Below, one piece after another: positions 6,813 through 12,671 of a stretch of 12,671 nt of DNA. The stretch is from an uncultured Eubacteriales bacterium (GTDB lineage Bacteria > Bacillota > Clostridia > Oscillospirales > Acutalibacteraceae): contig ONYV01000008.1 of assembly GCA_900322105.1 (NCBI GenBank), positions 1-12,671 on the forward strand, given 5' to 3'. Position numbers and translations under genes: made by a program. The notes under the pieces are model-generated. The model saw nothing but the letters and a program-made list of their open reading frames with translations. It did not search any database and was not told the origin of the DNA. Positions within the stretch are counted from its first letter, which is position 1. Each line of letters starts with the position of its first letter.

Positions 6813-7542
6813 CAGAATCAGGAAATAAAAGTGCGATCGCCTTAAAAAGATCTCCGTCCATGACGCTGTATGTAGATAAAAGCTCACCTTTGATCTCGGG
6901 TGAAATATTCGTATGCAGATAGAGCGAATCCAGACCTGCACGATAAGCGCCGCCGATATCCGTTTGGTAATCGTTTCCGATCATGACAGATTCCTTGGGA
7001 TCCAGTCCGTGTTTTTTCAACAGTTTCTGATAAAACAGGATATCGGGCTTTGCGCAGCCTTCGTCAGAGGAGATCATGACGTCTTCAAATTTATCATAAA
7101 TTCCCAGCATCCTTATCTCAGGCTCGGTGAAAGTCCTTTGTGCGTTGGAAAGCAGATAGGCTTTTCCTCCGTGTGAACGGATCTCCTCGAACAGTTCATG
7201 CACACCGTCATACAAACGTATGTACTTCAAAGACAAGGCACGAAATACCCTCCCTGTCATCTGCGCTGTTTTCAGATTGCATTCTGCGCCTTTGGCTGTA
7301 TACATCCGCCGGAAAACATTGTCGATCTGCGGTTCCGGATTTGTTGAATACTTTTCTTTCGGAAGGCTTTTGATCTCTTCGTCTAAAAAACGATAGTACG
7401 TTTTTTTCAGCTCCGCAGGAGTGTAATTTGCTCCGCTCATAGAATAGATCATCGCCATATTTTTCCACAGGCTGTGCTTATGCTCATTGGTATTGATATC
7501 CACAAGTGTTCCGTACAGGTCAAATATATAATTTTTATACAT
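6793..7542 (-). CDS. HAD-superfamily hydrolase with DxYGT motif
   Basis: A 249-residue HAD hydrolase starting at ATG 7542 behind AAAGGAG. Motif I is FDLYGTLVD, with nucleophile D8 but Tyr at position 10 where phosphatases have the acid/base Asp. Other motifs are LLSNAQ (motif II Ser), CAKPD (motif III Lys) and IGNDYQTDIGGA (motif IV). DxYGT with an LSN motif resembles 2-haloacid dehalogenases and the YjjG-like group, so phosphatase activity should not be assumed; the substrate is unknown. It is the tail-to-tail neighbour of another HAD gene, overlapping by 20 bases; the two are not close copies, so the pairing may be chance. Confidence 0.85.
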   Translation of the reverse strand: MYKNYIFDLYGTLVDINTNEHKHSLWKNMAMIYSMSGANYTPAELKKTYYRFLDEEIKSLPKEKYSTNPEPQIDNVFRRMYTAKGAECNLKTAQMTGRVFRALSLKYIRLYDGVHELFEEIRSHGGKAYLLSNAQRTFTEPEIRMLGIYDKFEDVMISSDEGCAKPDILFYQKLLKKHGLDPKESVMIGNDYQTDIGGAYRAGLDSLYLHTNISPEIKGELLSTYSVMDGDLFKAIALLFPDSVKAVTE

Positions 7543-7587
7543 GACTCATTCTCCTTTGATGTAGTTTTTTCTCATGTAATTGATTCT

Positions 7588-7616
7588 ATTGTAATCTATC
7601 CTTTTCGCAAATGCAA
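7588..7616 (-). promoter_or_regulatory. Candidate promoter for the DxYGT HAD gene
   Basis: On the minus strand, TTGCAT (7616-7611), a 17-base spacer and TACAAT (7593-7588), about 45 bases before the ATG. Spacing is ideal but the -35 matches only half the consensus. Confidence 0.45.
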
Positions 7617-7694
7617 TTCTTTTTTGTTTTTCTCAGAAAGATTTTTCTGTTATTTTTTGATCGGAACGATTTCAATACTTTTATATAAATCATA

Positions 7695-7724
7695 TTGGAA
7701 AAGCATAACAATTTGTGCTATAAT
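7695..7724 (+). promoter_or_regulatory. Sigma-A promoter for the DUF4364 operon
   Basis: TTGGAA (7695-7700), an 18-base spacer ending in TGC, then perfect TATAAT (7719-7724), 30 bases before the start codon. Confidence 0.75.
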
Positions 7725-7754
7725 GACTATATCCACAAAAAGGAGGCAAGAAAG

Positions 7755-8342
7755 ATGGAATTTGATGCTTTTACAGAAGGGATCGAACCCGGTGGGCTGA
7801 GAAACCGCTCGGAGATCGGTATTTTGATCTGTTATTTACTGGACTATATCAACAAGCCTTTTCCAAAGGATGATCTCATCGAGATCTTTCAGGAAAACGG
7901 TCTTGCCAATTATTTTGAAACCGTCAATGCGATTTCTGAACTGATCAAACATGATAATGTCGCCTATACGGATGACGTCAAAAGGTGTCTCTCTCTTACC
8001 GATAACGGCAAGATGATCTCCGCTCAGCTTAACGGTACTCTTTCTCTGACGACACGTCAAAAAGCTACTACGGCTGCTTCCCAACTGATCCAGAGACGCA
8101 AGGTCGAACAGGAAAACCCTGTCACCATCACCCGTGAAGAAGGCGGAGGCTATCAGGTCAACATGAAGATCACTGACGGCATCAGAGATCTGATGTCTTT
8201 GACCGTTTTTGTGCCTGATATCAGAGAAGCAAATGCCGTCAAGAAAAACTTTCATAAGAATCCCGAACGCCTGTATTCCATCACCCTTGCGGCTGTGATC
8301 GGCGATAAAAATATGATCAGAAATGCGCTGGAGGCTCTCTGA
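7755..8342 (+). CDS. DUF4364 family protein
   Basis: A 195-residue soluble protein that I place in DUF4364, a family found across Clostridia and of unknown function. The start has the family's typical look (MEFDAFTEG, then GGLRNRSEIGILICYLL). Residues about 15-85 read as a winged-helix-like DNA-binding unit: a helix bundle followed by YTDDVKRCLSLTDNGK, where LTDNGK recalls the wing and last helix of transcription regulators that read LTxxG. The C-terminal half is a mixed domain with NMKITDGIRDLMSLTVFVPD. ATG at 7755 is chosen on AGGAGG at 7741-7746; an in-frame ATG at 7695 falls inside the promoter. It is followed after 2 bases by the next gene. A regulatory role is inference. Confidence 0.82.
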   Translation: MEFDAFTEGIEPGGLRNRSEIGILICYLLDYINKPFPKDDLIEIFQENGLANYFETVNAISELIKHDNVAYTDDVKRCLSLTDNGKMISAQLNGTLSLTTRQKATTAASQLIQRRKVEQENPVTITREEGGGYQVNMKITDGIRDLMSLTVFVPDIREANAVKKNFHKNPERLYSITLAAVIGDKNMIRNALEAL

Positions 8343-8344
8343 CA

Positions 8345-8722
8345 ATGGAAGATATCCTATCTAAAATCAACTTTTCAGAAGCAGAGTTCTTTTACAAGTC
8401 ACCCGATGCGTTTGTAGACTACAGCAATATGCAAAGCTTCAGCCTTATCAAAAGCACGGTGGACGTGTTTGTATACTATGGCATCAGGGATTTTGCGGCA
8501 GAAGATATCAGCAGATTCTTTGAGAAACTGCAACTTGTCAAAAAGAAGCTGAATAAGGTCTTTCTTCCCTCTCCTAAAAAAGTCTCCGGTGTTTTAGAAT
8601 GCTATCTGACGGAAGGCAGACAGAGCTTATCTTATGCTCACGGCAGATTTCATGTCAACACATGGGACGGCAGCGGTTATGGCTTTGAGATCGAAGATGC
8701 CAGACGTAAAGGAAAGATATAA
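8345..8722 (+). CDS. Hypothetical protein, 125 residues, coupled to the DUF4364 gene
   Basis: I do not recognise this protein. It begins 2 bases after the upstream TGA with a GGAGG 10 bases before its ATG, so translation is probably coupled and the two products are likely made together. It has no signal peptide or membrane segment. A charged N-terminal part (MEDILSKINFSEAEFFYKSP) is followed by SLIKSTVDVFVYYGIRDF, a helix with Lys clusters (LVKKKLNKVFLPSPKK) and a C-terminal stretch with aromatic and glycine residues (VNTWDGSGYGFEIEDARRKG) that may be beta-rich. Codon use matches its neighbours, and the reading frame is closed by a terminator 30 bases after the stop, so it appears to be a real gene. 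Confidence 0.75.
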   Translation: MEDILSKINFSEAEFFYKSPDAFVDYSNMQSFSLIKSTVDVFVYYGIRDFAAEDISRFFEKLQLVKKKLNKVFLPSPKKVSGVLECYLTEGRQSLSYAHGRFHVNTWDGSGYGFEIEDARRKGKI

Positions 8723-8751
8723 GCCTGCTTACAAATATCAAAATGCATCAC

Positions 8752-8790
8752 AAAAGCCCTGAAAACCACAACGGATCTTCAGGGCTTTTT
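8752..8790. terminator. Rho-independent terminator between the convergent DUF4364 operon and hpf
   Basis: AAAAGCCCTGAA (8752-8763) pairs perfectly over 12 bp with TTCAGGGCTTTT (8778-8789) around a 14-base loop. On the plus strand it ends in five T; on the minus strand it ends in TTTTG, so it can also serve hpf, though less strongly. Confidence 0.9.
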
Positions 8791-8833
8791 CATGCCTTAG
8801 AGTATGCGATTCTATTTCAGAAAAGAGCAGTCA

Positions 8834-9373
8834 TCAGAATTCGGGTTCCAACAGACCATAGGTATTACCCTTACGCTTATAGACAACGTTTACCGTGTTG
8901 GTGCTGCTGTTCAGGAACATAAAGAATTCATGTCCGATCAGATTCATCTGAAGGATAGCTTCTTCCACGCTCAGAGGCTTGACAGAGATCGTCTTAGTAC
9001 GAACAACCGCATAATCCTCCTCGTGAAGCTCTTCTTCTTCGGGAACACTTGTTTCAATAAAATACTGTTCCAAAGAATCCGCCTTCATCTTTTTGCTGAG
9101 CTTGGCTTTATTCTTTCTGATCTGTCCGCCGAGGATATCGACAACAGCATCGAGTGCGTCATTCATCTCGAGAGCGGTGCTTTCAGCGCGATATACCATT
9201 GAGCCGTCACGGATCGTAACTTCGACTGTCTGACGGTTTTTCTCAACTGTCACTGTCACAACAGCTTCTGCATCGTCAGAATAGATCTTTTCAAACTTGC
9301 CAAGCTTTTTGTAGACACGCTCCTTGAAGTTGTCTTTTAAGTTAACTTTTCTGCCTATAATATTGTACTTCAT
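8834..9373 (-). CDS. hpf: Long-form ribosome hibernation promoting factor
   Basis: Binds the 30S decoding region in stationary phase and, in its long form, joins 70S ribosomes into inactive 100S dimers. The 179 residues contain the N-terminal HPF/YfiA domain (about 1-100, MKYNIIGRKVNL and VEVTIRDG), an acidic linker (PEEEELHEED), and the C-terminal dimerization domain with TKTISVKPLSVEEA, QMNLIGHEFFMF and TVNVVYKRKGNTYGLLEP. The ATG at 9373 has AAGGAGG 8 bases upstream. It is a single gene with its own promoter and a roughly 75-base leader. Confidence 0.96.
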   Translation of the reverse strand: MKYNIIGRKVNLKDNFKERVYKKLGKFEKIYSDDAEAVVTVTVEKNRQTVEVTIRDGSMVYRAESTALEMNDALDAVVDILGGQIRKNKAKLSKKMKADSLEQYFIETSVPEEEELHEEDYAVVRTKTISVKPLSVEEAILQMNLIGHEFFMFLNSSTNTVNVVYKRKGNTYGLLEPEF

Positions 9374-9412
9374 AAGCCGAACCTCCTTCTGGGTTTGAAA
9401 ATTGCTCTTGAC

Positions 9413-9429
9413 CGATAGCGTTTCTATCG
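9413..9429 (-). other. Small hairpin in the hpf leader
   Basis: CGATAG and CTATCG (9413-9418, 9424-9429) are perfect inverted copies around a 5-base loop, lying between the hpf promoter and its ribosome-binding site. It is too short to name as a known regulatory element. Confidence 0.35.
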
Positions 9430-9446
9430 ATACTGAGGTTACCTTA

Positions 9447-9474
9447 ATTATAACACAATAAACAAAAAAATCAA
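9447..9474 (-). promoter_or_regulatory. Sigma-A promoter for hpf
   Basis: On the minus strand, TTGATT (9474-9469), a 16-base spacer ending in TGT, and perfect TATAAT (9452-9447). The surrounding DNA is very AT-rich, which would act as an UP-like region. Confidence 0.75.
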
Positions 9475-9536
9475 ATACTTTTATGAATTTTTATATAAAA
9501 CTTTTAAGGTCAAATTTATACATTATCACAAAGGAT

Positions 9537-10718
9537 TCATCTGACCTTTTTCCCTGCGGCAAAAACCGCTTTCGGTTTGTTCAGAATATCCAGCGGATCT
9601 CCGTCGAACAACACAAGATCGGCATCTTTTCCTGCTTCTAACGACCCCACACGATCAGCGATACCGCATATCTCAGCAGGTTCGATCGTGACCGCACGAA
9701 GAGCTGCTTCTCTGCTCATTCCTTCTCTGACAGCTACCGCTGCGCACAAGAGCAGATATTGTATCGGCGTTTCGGGATGATCGGTAATGATGGCGGTCGG
9801 GATACCAAATGACGACAAGACGGCCGGTAAACGAGGGGTCTGATTTTTCAGTTCAGGCTTGCTGCGGTCTGTCAGGATCGGACCGCACAAGATCCCTCTG
9901 CACGATTCTTCCGGCAACTCATCTGCCACAAGGTGCGATTCCGTTGCATGAACAAGAACATATTCTATATCAAATTCTTTTGCAATACGGATGGCGGTAA
10001 AAATATCATCTGACCTATGGGCATGAAAGTGCGCAGGGATCTCTTTTTTGAACAGCGGCAAAAGCGCTTCATTTTTTGCATCAAATTCAGGCTCATCGTA
10101 GTTGTCCTTATCCTGCACATAATTCTGTTTTTCCTGATAATACCGTTTTCCCTTTGTCAAGGCATCACGCATCAGGGCTGCTGTTGCCATTCTTGTAACG
10201 GGCGTTTGTTCTTTGTCGTTATAAGTTGACTTAGGGTTTTCCCCTAACGCTAATTTAATGCCGACAGGAGCTTTGACGATCATTTTATCAATGCGTTTTC
10301 CGTAAGTTTTGATCGCTGCCATTTGTCCTGCGATTGGATTTGCGCTTCCGGGAGTCGTGATAACGGTCGTAATGCCTGCGCTTAACGCTTCTGAAAAGTA
10401 TCCGTCCAAAGGATTGATACCGTCGATAGCACGTAGCTGCGGAGTAATGGGATCGGTATCTTCATTGCCGTCGTCCCCTTCAAAGGTCAGGGAGTCGCCA
10501 AACAATCCAAGATGCGTATGAGCATCTACAAACCCCGGATACAGAGAAAGACCTGCCGCATCAAATACTTCTTCCTCCGACAAGATCGCTTTTTCACTTT
10601 GTAACTCTTCCGATTTGCCAAGTGACAAAATCTTTCCCTGCTGCAGGTGAATATAACCGTTTTCGATCACCGTATTCTTCCTGTCAAAAGTATACAGTCT
10701 TGCATTGATGATGAACAT
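9537..10718 (-). CDS. Amidohydrolase family protein (imidazolonepropionase-like)
   Basis: A 393-residue metal-dependent hydrolase of the amidohydrolase superfamily, cytoplasmic, with no signal peptide. The TIM-barrel metal motifs are in order: DAHTHLG (HxH at 67 and 69), HFHAHRSDDI, VLVHATESH and the catalytic Asp in TDHPETP. The ends form the usual composite beta-sandwich (MFIINARLYTFD at the start and GSLEAGKDADLVLFDGDPLD at the end). The segment ALGENPKSTYNDKEQTPVTR is shared with a subgroup annotated as imidazolonepropionase-like; it is not a histidine-degradation gene here, since no hut genes are near. The substrate is unknown. ATG at 10718 follows GAGG by 8 bases. It lies directly after the S1 gene but a terminator separates them, and no clear promoter is visible. 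Confidence 0.9.
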   Translation of the reverse strand: MFIINARLYTFDRKNTVIENGYIHLQQGKILSLGKSEELQSEKAILSEEEVFDAAGLSLYPGFVDAHTHLGLFGDSLTFEGDDGNEDTDPITPQLRAIDGINPLDGYFSEALSAGITTVITTPGSANPIAGQMAAIKTYGKRIDKMIVKAPVGIKLALGENPKSTYNDKEQTPVTRMATAALMRDALTKGKRYYQEKQNYVQDKDNYDEPEFDAKNEALLPLFKKEIPAHFHAHRSDDIFTAIRIAKEFDIEYVLVHATESHLVADELPEESCRGILCGPILTDRSKPELKNQTPRLPAVLSSFGIPTAIITDHPETPIQYLLLCAAVAVREGMSREAALRAVTIEPAEICGIADRVGSLEAGKDADLVLFDGDPLDILNKPKAVFAAGKKVR

Positions 10719-10742
10719 AGAAAGTACCTCGATTCATTACGT

Positions 10743-10768
10743 AAAAAAAGAGCCGCACTGCGACTCTC
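10743..10768 (-). terminator. Terminator after the S1-domain gene
   Basis: On the minus strand GAGAGTCGC, a 3-base loop AGT and GCGGCTCTT form a 9-bp stem with two G-U pairs, followed by a run of T. It begins about 10 bases after the S1 stop and ends 25 bases before the amidohydrolase ATG. Confidence 0.8.
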
Positions 10769-10777
10769 TTGTGGATA

Positions 10778-11260
10778 TCATTTTGGGAAATTGCCGTTAT
10801 TGCCTCTTCTTGATGATCCTCTTCTTGACTCGTTTGCACGCTTGAGATTGGAGATCTTCTCATCGCTCGTTTGTTTGAATCGGCTCAGCATATCTTCAAA
10901 GCTTGAGGACTCAGGCTGACGGGAAGGCTGCCATTCATATCCTCTCGGACCGCCTGTACCCGAAACGTTAGTACGGTTGCGGGAAGATGCGTTATTTCTG
11001 AAAGGTCTGCTGCCCTGATTTTGCTGAGGCATTGCCTTTTTGATAGACAGACTGATCTTACCGTCTTCTCCGATATTCAGTATCTTTACCTTGACCGTTT
11101 GTCCTTCTTTGAGATGCTCTCTAATGTCGTTTACATAAGTAGGCGCAACTTCTGAAATATGAACCATTCCTGTCTTGCCGTTATCGAGATCGACAAAAGC
11201 GCCAAACTTCGTAATTCCCGTTACTTTTCCTTCAACTATCATTCCTACCTCAAGACTCAT
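10778..11260 (-). CDS. S1-domain RNA-binding protein (YabR-like)
   Basis: An S1/OB-fold RNA-binding protein of the YabR/GSP13-like group found downstream of divIC in many Firmicutes. Residues 1-75 are one S1 domain (VGMIVEGKVTGITKFGAFVD, MVHISEVAPTYVNDI, then DGKISLSIKKA). After it comes a basic, low-complexity linker rich in Gln, Asn, Arg, Ser and Gly, and a C-terminal block FEDMLSRFKQTSDEKISNLK that is predicted helical, ending in an Arg/Ser/Gly tail. The S1 domain start matches the ATG at 11260, but the ribosome-binding site GAGGAG (11279-11274) is 13 bases away from it and only 7 from an in-frame TTG at 11266, so a start two residues earlier is possible. It is 19 bases after divIC and probably in the same transcript. 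Confidence 0.9.
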   Translation of the reverse strand: MSLEVGMIVEGKVTGITKFGAFVDLDNGKTGMVHISEVAPTYVNDIREHLKEGQTVKVKILNIGEDGKISLSIKKAMPQQNQGSRPFRNNASSRNRTNVSGTGGPRGYEWQPSRQPESSSFEDMLSRFKQTSDEKISNLKRANESRRGSSRRGNNGNFPK

Positions 11261-11279
11261 ACTCAACAGCTTGCTCCTC

Positions 11280-11633
11280 TCAATTGCCGGCAATGTTTAT
11301 ATATACAACTTCACCGCTTTTTACATAATCCATATTCTCTCTTGCGATTTTTTCAATATAATCAGCAACAGAATCATAGTCTTTTTTCTCAACAGAATCC
11401 GCTACCGATTTTAACTCTGAAAGCTCAATATTCTGGATCGAGATCTTTGTTTTCAGTTCGGAGAGTGTTTCTTTTGCATTACGGATCTTTACATTCTGAT
11501 CCACAATCAAAATGGCTACATAGATAACAAGCGCTACCACAAAAATATATATCAGTATACTGGTTTTTTTGATCGTTTTTTTTGCTTTGACAGTCTTGCT
11601 CGGACTATCGGTCTCCTTTTGTTTCCCTGCCAT
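11280..11633 (-). CDS. divIC: Septum formation initiator DivIC/FtsB family
   Basis: Small bitopic membrane protein of the divisome, which works with FtsL and DivIB to activate septal peptidoglycan synthesis. The 117 residues contain a Lys-rich cytoplasmic N-terminus, a transmembrane helix at about 25-44 (ILIYIFVVALVIYVAILIV), a coiled coil at about 48-80 (LSELKTKISIQNIELSELK), and the family's ending IARENMDYVKSGEVVYINI. ATG at 11633 follows a strong AAGGAGGGAG site. It sits in the conserved yabP-yabQ-divIC-yabR order and has its own promoter. Confidence 0.95.
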   Translation of the reverse strand: MAGKQKETDSPSKTVKAKKTIKKTSILIYIFVVALVIYVAILIVDQNVKIRNAKETLSELKTKISIQNIELSELKSVADSVEKKDYDSVADYIEKIARENMDYVKSGEVVYINIAGN

Positions 11634-11680
11634 TTTCTCCCTCCTTCATTCAAACTACTGCATATGGATCTACAGTTTTT

Positions 11681-11710
11681 ATTATACTACAATTACACAA
11701 GTTTTTTCAA
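11681..11710 (-). promoter_or_regulatory. Sigma-A promoter for divIC
   Basis: On the minus strand TTGAAA (11710-11705), an 18-base spacer and perfect TATAAT (11686-11681), about 48 bases before the divIC ATG. It lets the division gene be expressed without the sporulation genes upstream. Confidence 0.75.
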
Positions 11711-11739
11711 GTGCCTTTTCACGATTTTTCGCCATTTTT

Positions 11740-12144
11740 CTATGTTTTTTTTCGTGGTTTGATCCATTTTATGTGCATCCTTTTCTGAAAAAGTTGTTTG
11801 AGAGGCTTATAGAGTCTTTCTGCTGTCCTTTTTACGAAATTTCGGATCGCAAATGCGCTTTTGATCAACAGTCTTCCCACAGTCAGATAGAAAGCAGCAA
11901 AGGAAACTACTTCAGCAAACAGGACATATCCGCGGATCCTTCCGTCCGTTTCTATCAGGGCAAAAAGAAAGTTTACGATCGATGCAAAAACAACGAACAT
12001 CAGATCTGTTACAAAGAGCAGCAGCCTTCCCTGCGGTGAGATCACTCTCCATAATACAAGGACAATATAGACTGCCGACAGAATGATACCGATCAGAAAT
12101 GACCATAGGAAAATATAAGTTTGTTCATAGGATGTAAGCTGCAT
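11740..12144 (-). CDS. yabQ: Spore cortex biosynthesis protein YabQ
   Basis: Membrane protein needed for spore cortex formation; in Bacillus subtilis it is made in the mother cell under sigma-E and sits in the outer forespore membrane. The 134 residues have four hydrophobic stretches (from TYIFLWSFLIGIILSAVY to SFAAFYLTVGRLLI) and a strongly basic C-terminal tail (RTAERLYKPLKQLFQKR, then KPRKKT). The ATG at 12144 lies 8 bases after the yabP stop, with the AGGTGAG site overlapping that stop, so translation is likely coupled. Confidence 0.92.
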   Translation of the reverse strand: MQLTSYEQTYIFLWSFLIGIILSAVYIVLVLWRVISPQGRLLLFVTDLMFVVFASIVNFLFALIETDGRIRGYVLFAEVVSFAAFYLTVGRLLIKSAFAIRNFVKRTAERLYKPLKQLFQKRMHIKWIKPRKKT

Positions 12145-12152
12145 TTTCTCAC

Positions 12153-12440
12153 CTACTTCAATAATCTTGAGAAAAAGCCGCCTTCGCTTTTTTTATCTTC
12201 GGTATAGATCAAGGAATCGATATTTCCTTCCAGACTCAGTTCTCCCGTTTCATTGCTGAAATCATTGATCCTCAATACACTGCCCTTGATCGTCAGCTCA
12301 CCCAGTTCTGTCAGCAGTATGACCTTCTGCTCATCAAAGCCCGACACATCTTTGATCCCTGTCAGCGTCAGGGTCTTTCTGTCCTCTAAAATGATACCGT
12401 GCTTTTTCTTCAGCACTGCCGCTCTCTCATCACTTGCCAT
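12153..12440 (-). CDS. yabP: Sporulation protein YabP (YabP/YqfC family)
   Basis: Partner of YabQ in spore cortex formation in Bacillus subtilis, where it is a sigma-E regulon member. This 95-residue soluble protein shows the family's core: ILEDRKTLTLTGIKDVSGFDEQ, then ILLTELGELTIKGSVLRI and LSLEGNIDSLIYTE. The start at 12440 has AAGGAG 9 bases upstream. It is followed closely by yabQ and preceded by rqcP with a 65-base gap. Confidence 0.93.
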   Translation of the reverse strand: MASDERAAVLKKKHGIILEDRKTLTLTGIKDVSGFDEQKVILLTELGELTIKGSVLRINDFSNETGELSLEGNIDSLIYTEDKKSEGGFFSRLLK

Positions 12441-12505
12441 TTTCTACCGCTCCTTTTGGTTCTTTACAGTTATACATATTCTCGGAGCGTTGGATTTATG
12501 CTTTT

Positions 12506-12671
12506 TTATTCCCCGATGATGCGGTACATCAGGTTTGCCTCATCTTTTTTGGCATATTCGCTGATGCTTATGACCTCTGCTTTGATGGGATGCGCACCCA
12601 TAGAGATCGTCAGGATATCGCCTGTCTTTACTTCATAAGACGCTCTGGCAGGCTTATCGTTTACCAGAACG
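12506..12671 (-). CDS. rqcP: S4-domain ribosome quality control protein RqcP/YabO (partial, C-terminal)
   Basis: Only the last 55 codons are in the window; the gene begins beyond the right edge. The visible part, VLVNDKPARASYEVKTGDI, then MGAHPIKAEVISISEY and KKDEANLMYRIIGE, matches RqcP/YabO, where the S4 fold continues into (K)xEANxMYxIL. RqcP binds the 50S subunit with RqcH and the P-site tRNA during C-terminal alanine tailing of stalled nascent chains. It is the gene directly before yabP in many Firmicutes, which agrees with the order here. The alternative label, a heat shock Hsp15-type S4 protein, is less likely given this neighbourhood and ending. Confidence 0.88.
   Translation of the reverse strand, partial: VLVNDKPARASYEVKTGDILTISMGAHPIKAEVISISEYAKKDEANLMYRIIGE

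Noticed and set aside
7836..8345. 169-codon minus-strand open frame
   Set aside because: Antisense to the DUF4364 gene, without ribosome-binding site or promoter.
12494..12501. GCATAAAT as a sigma-E -35 element before yabP
   Set aside because: It fits a sigma-E -35, and yabP is a sigma-E gene in Bacillus, but no CATACAMT-like -10 is found at 13-15 bases, so it was not annotated.

Overview
The window looks like chromosomal DNA of a spore-forming, low-to-moderate GC Firmicute, most likely a gut-type clostridium (Oscillospiraceae/Ruminococcus-like; the genus is inference). Grounds: the rqcP-yabP-yabQ-divIC-yabR (S1) cluster typical of endospore formers, a long-form HPF, DUF6062 and DUF4364 proteins typical of Clostridia, strong AGGAGG ribosome-binding sites, and sigma-A promoters that often have an extended TGn -10 element.

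Layout. (a) 1-1545, minus strand: DUF6062 protein, then gpsA. The gpsA frame runs open to the window edge, but its last roughly 65 codons read as an ABC-2 permease rather than as the GpsA catalytic domain. (b) 1612-2222, plus: a PAP2 phosphatase with its own promoter, overlapping tail to tail with rsmA. (c) 5894-2194, minus: tightly spaced trkA-trkH-rsmA, i.e. potassium uptake plus a 16S rRNA dimethyltransferase. (d) 6048-7616: two HAD-family hydrolases facing each other with overlapping 3' ends; one is phosphatase-like, the other has the DxYGT motif of haloacid dehalogenases. (e) 7695-8789, plus: a DUF4364 gene coupled to an unrecognised 125-residue protein, closed by a strong hairpin terminator. 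(f) 9476-8834, minus: hpf with a clear promoter. (g) 12671-9537, minus: rqcP (partial), yabP, yabQ, divIC, S1-domain gene, terminator, amidohydrolase.

Genes that plausibly work together: trkA and trkH form one potassium uptake system; rqcP, rsmA, hpf and the S1 protein all act on the ribosome or RNA; yabP and yabQ belong to spore cortex formation and divIC to the divisome; gpsA and the PAP2 phosphatase lie in phospholipid metabolism, though they are separate transcription units. No mobile element, CRISPR array, tRNA or rRNA was seen, and no intergenic gap exceeds about 215 bases. The strongest anomaly is the gpsA/permease in-frame chimera at about 180-211. The least explained gene is the 125-residue partner of the DUF4364 gene.
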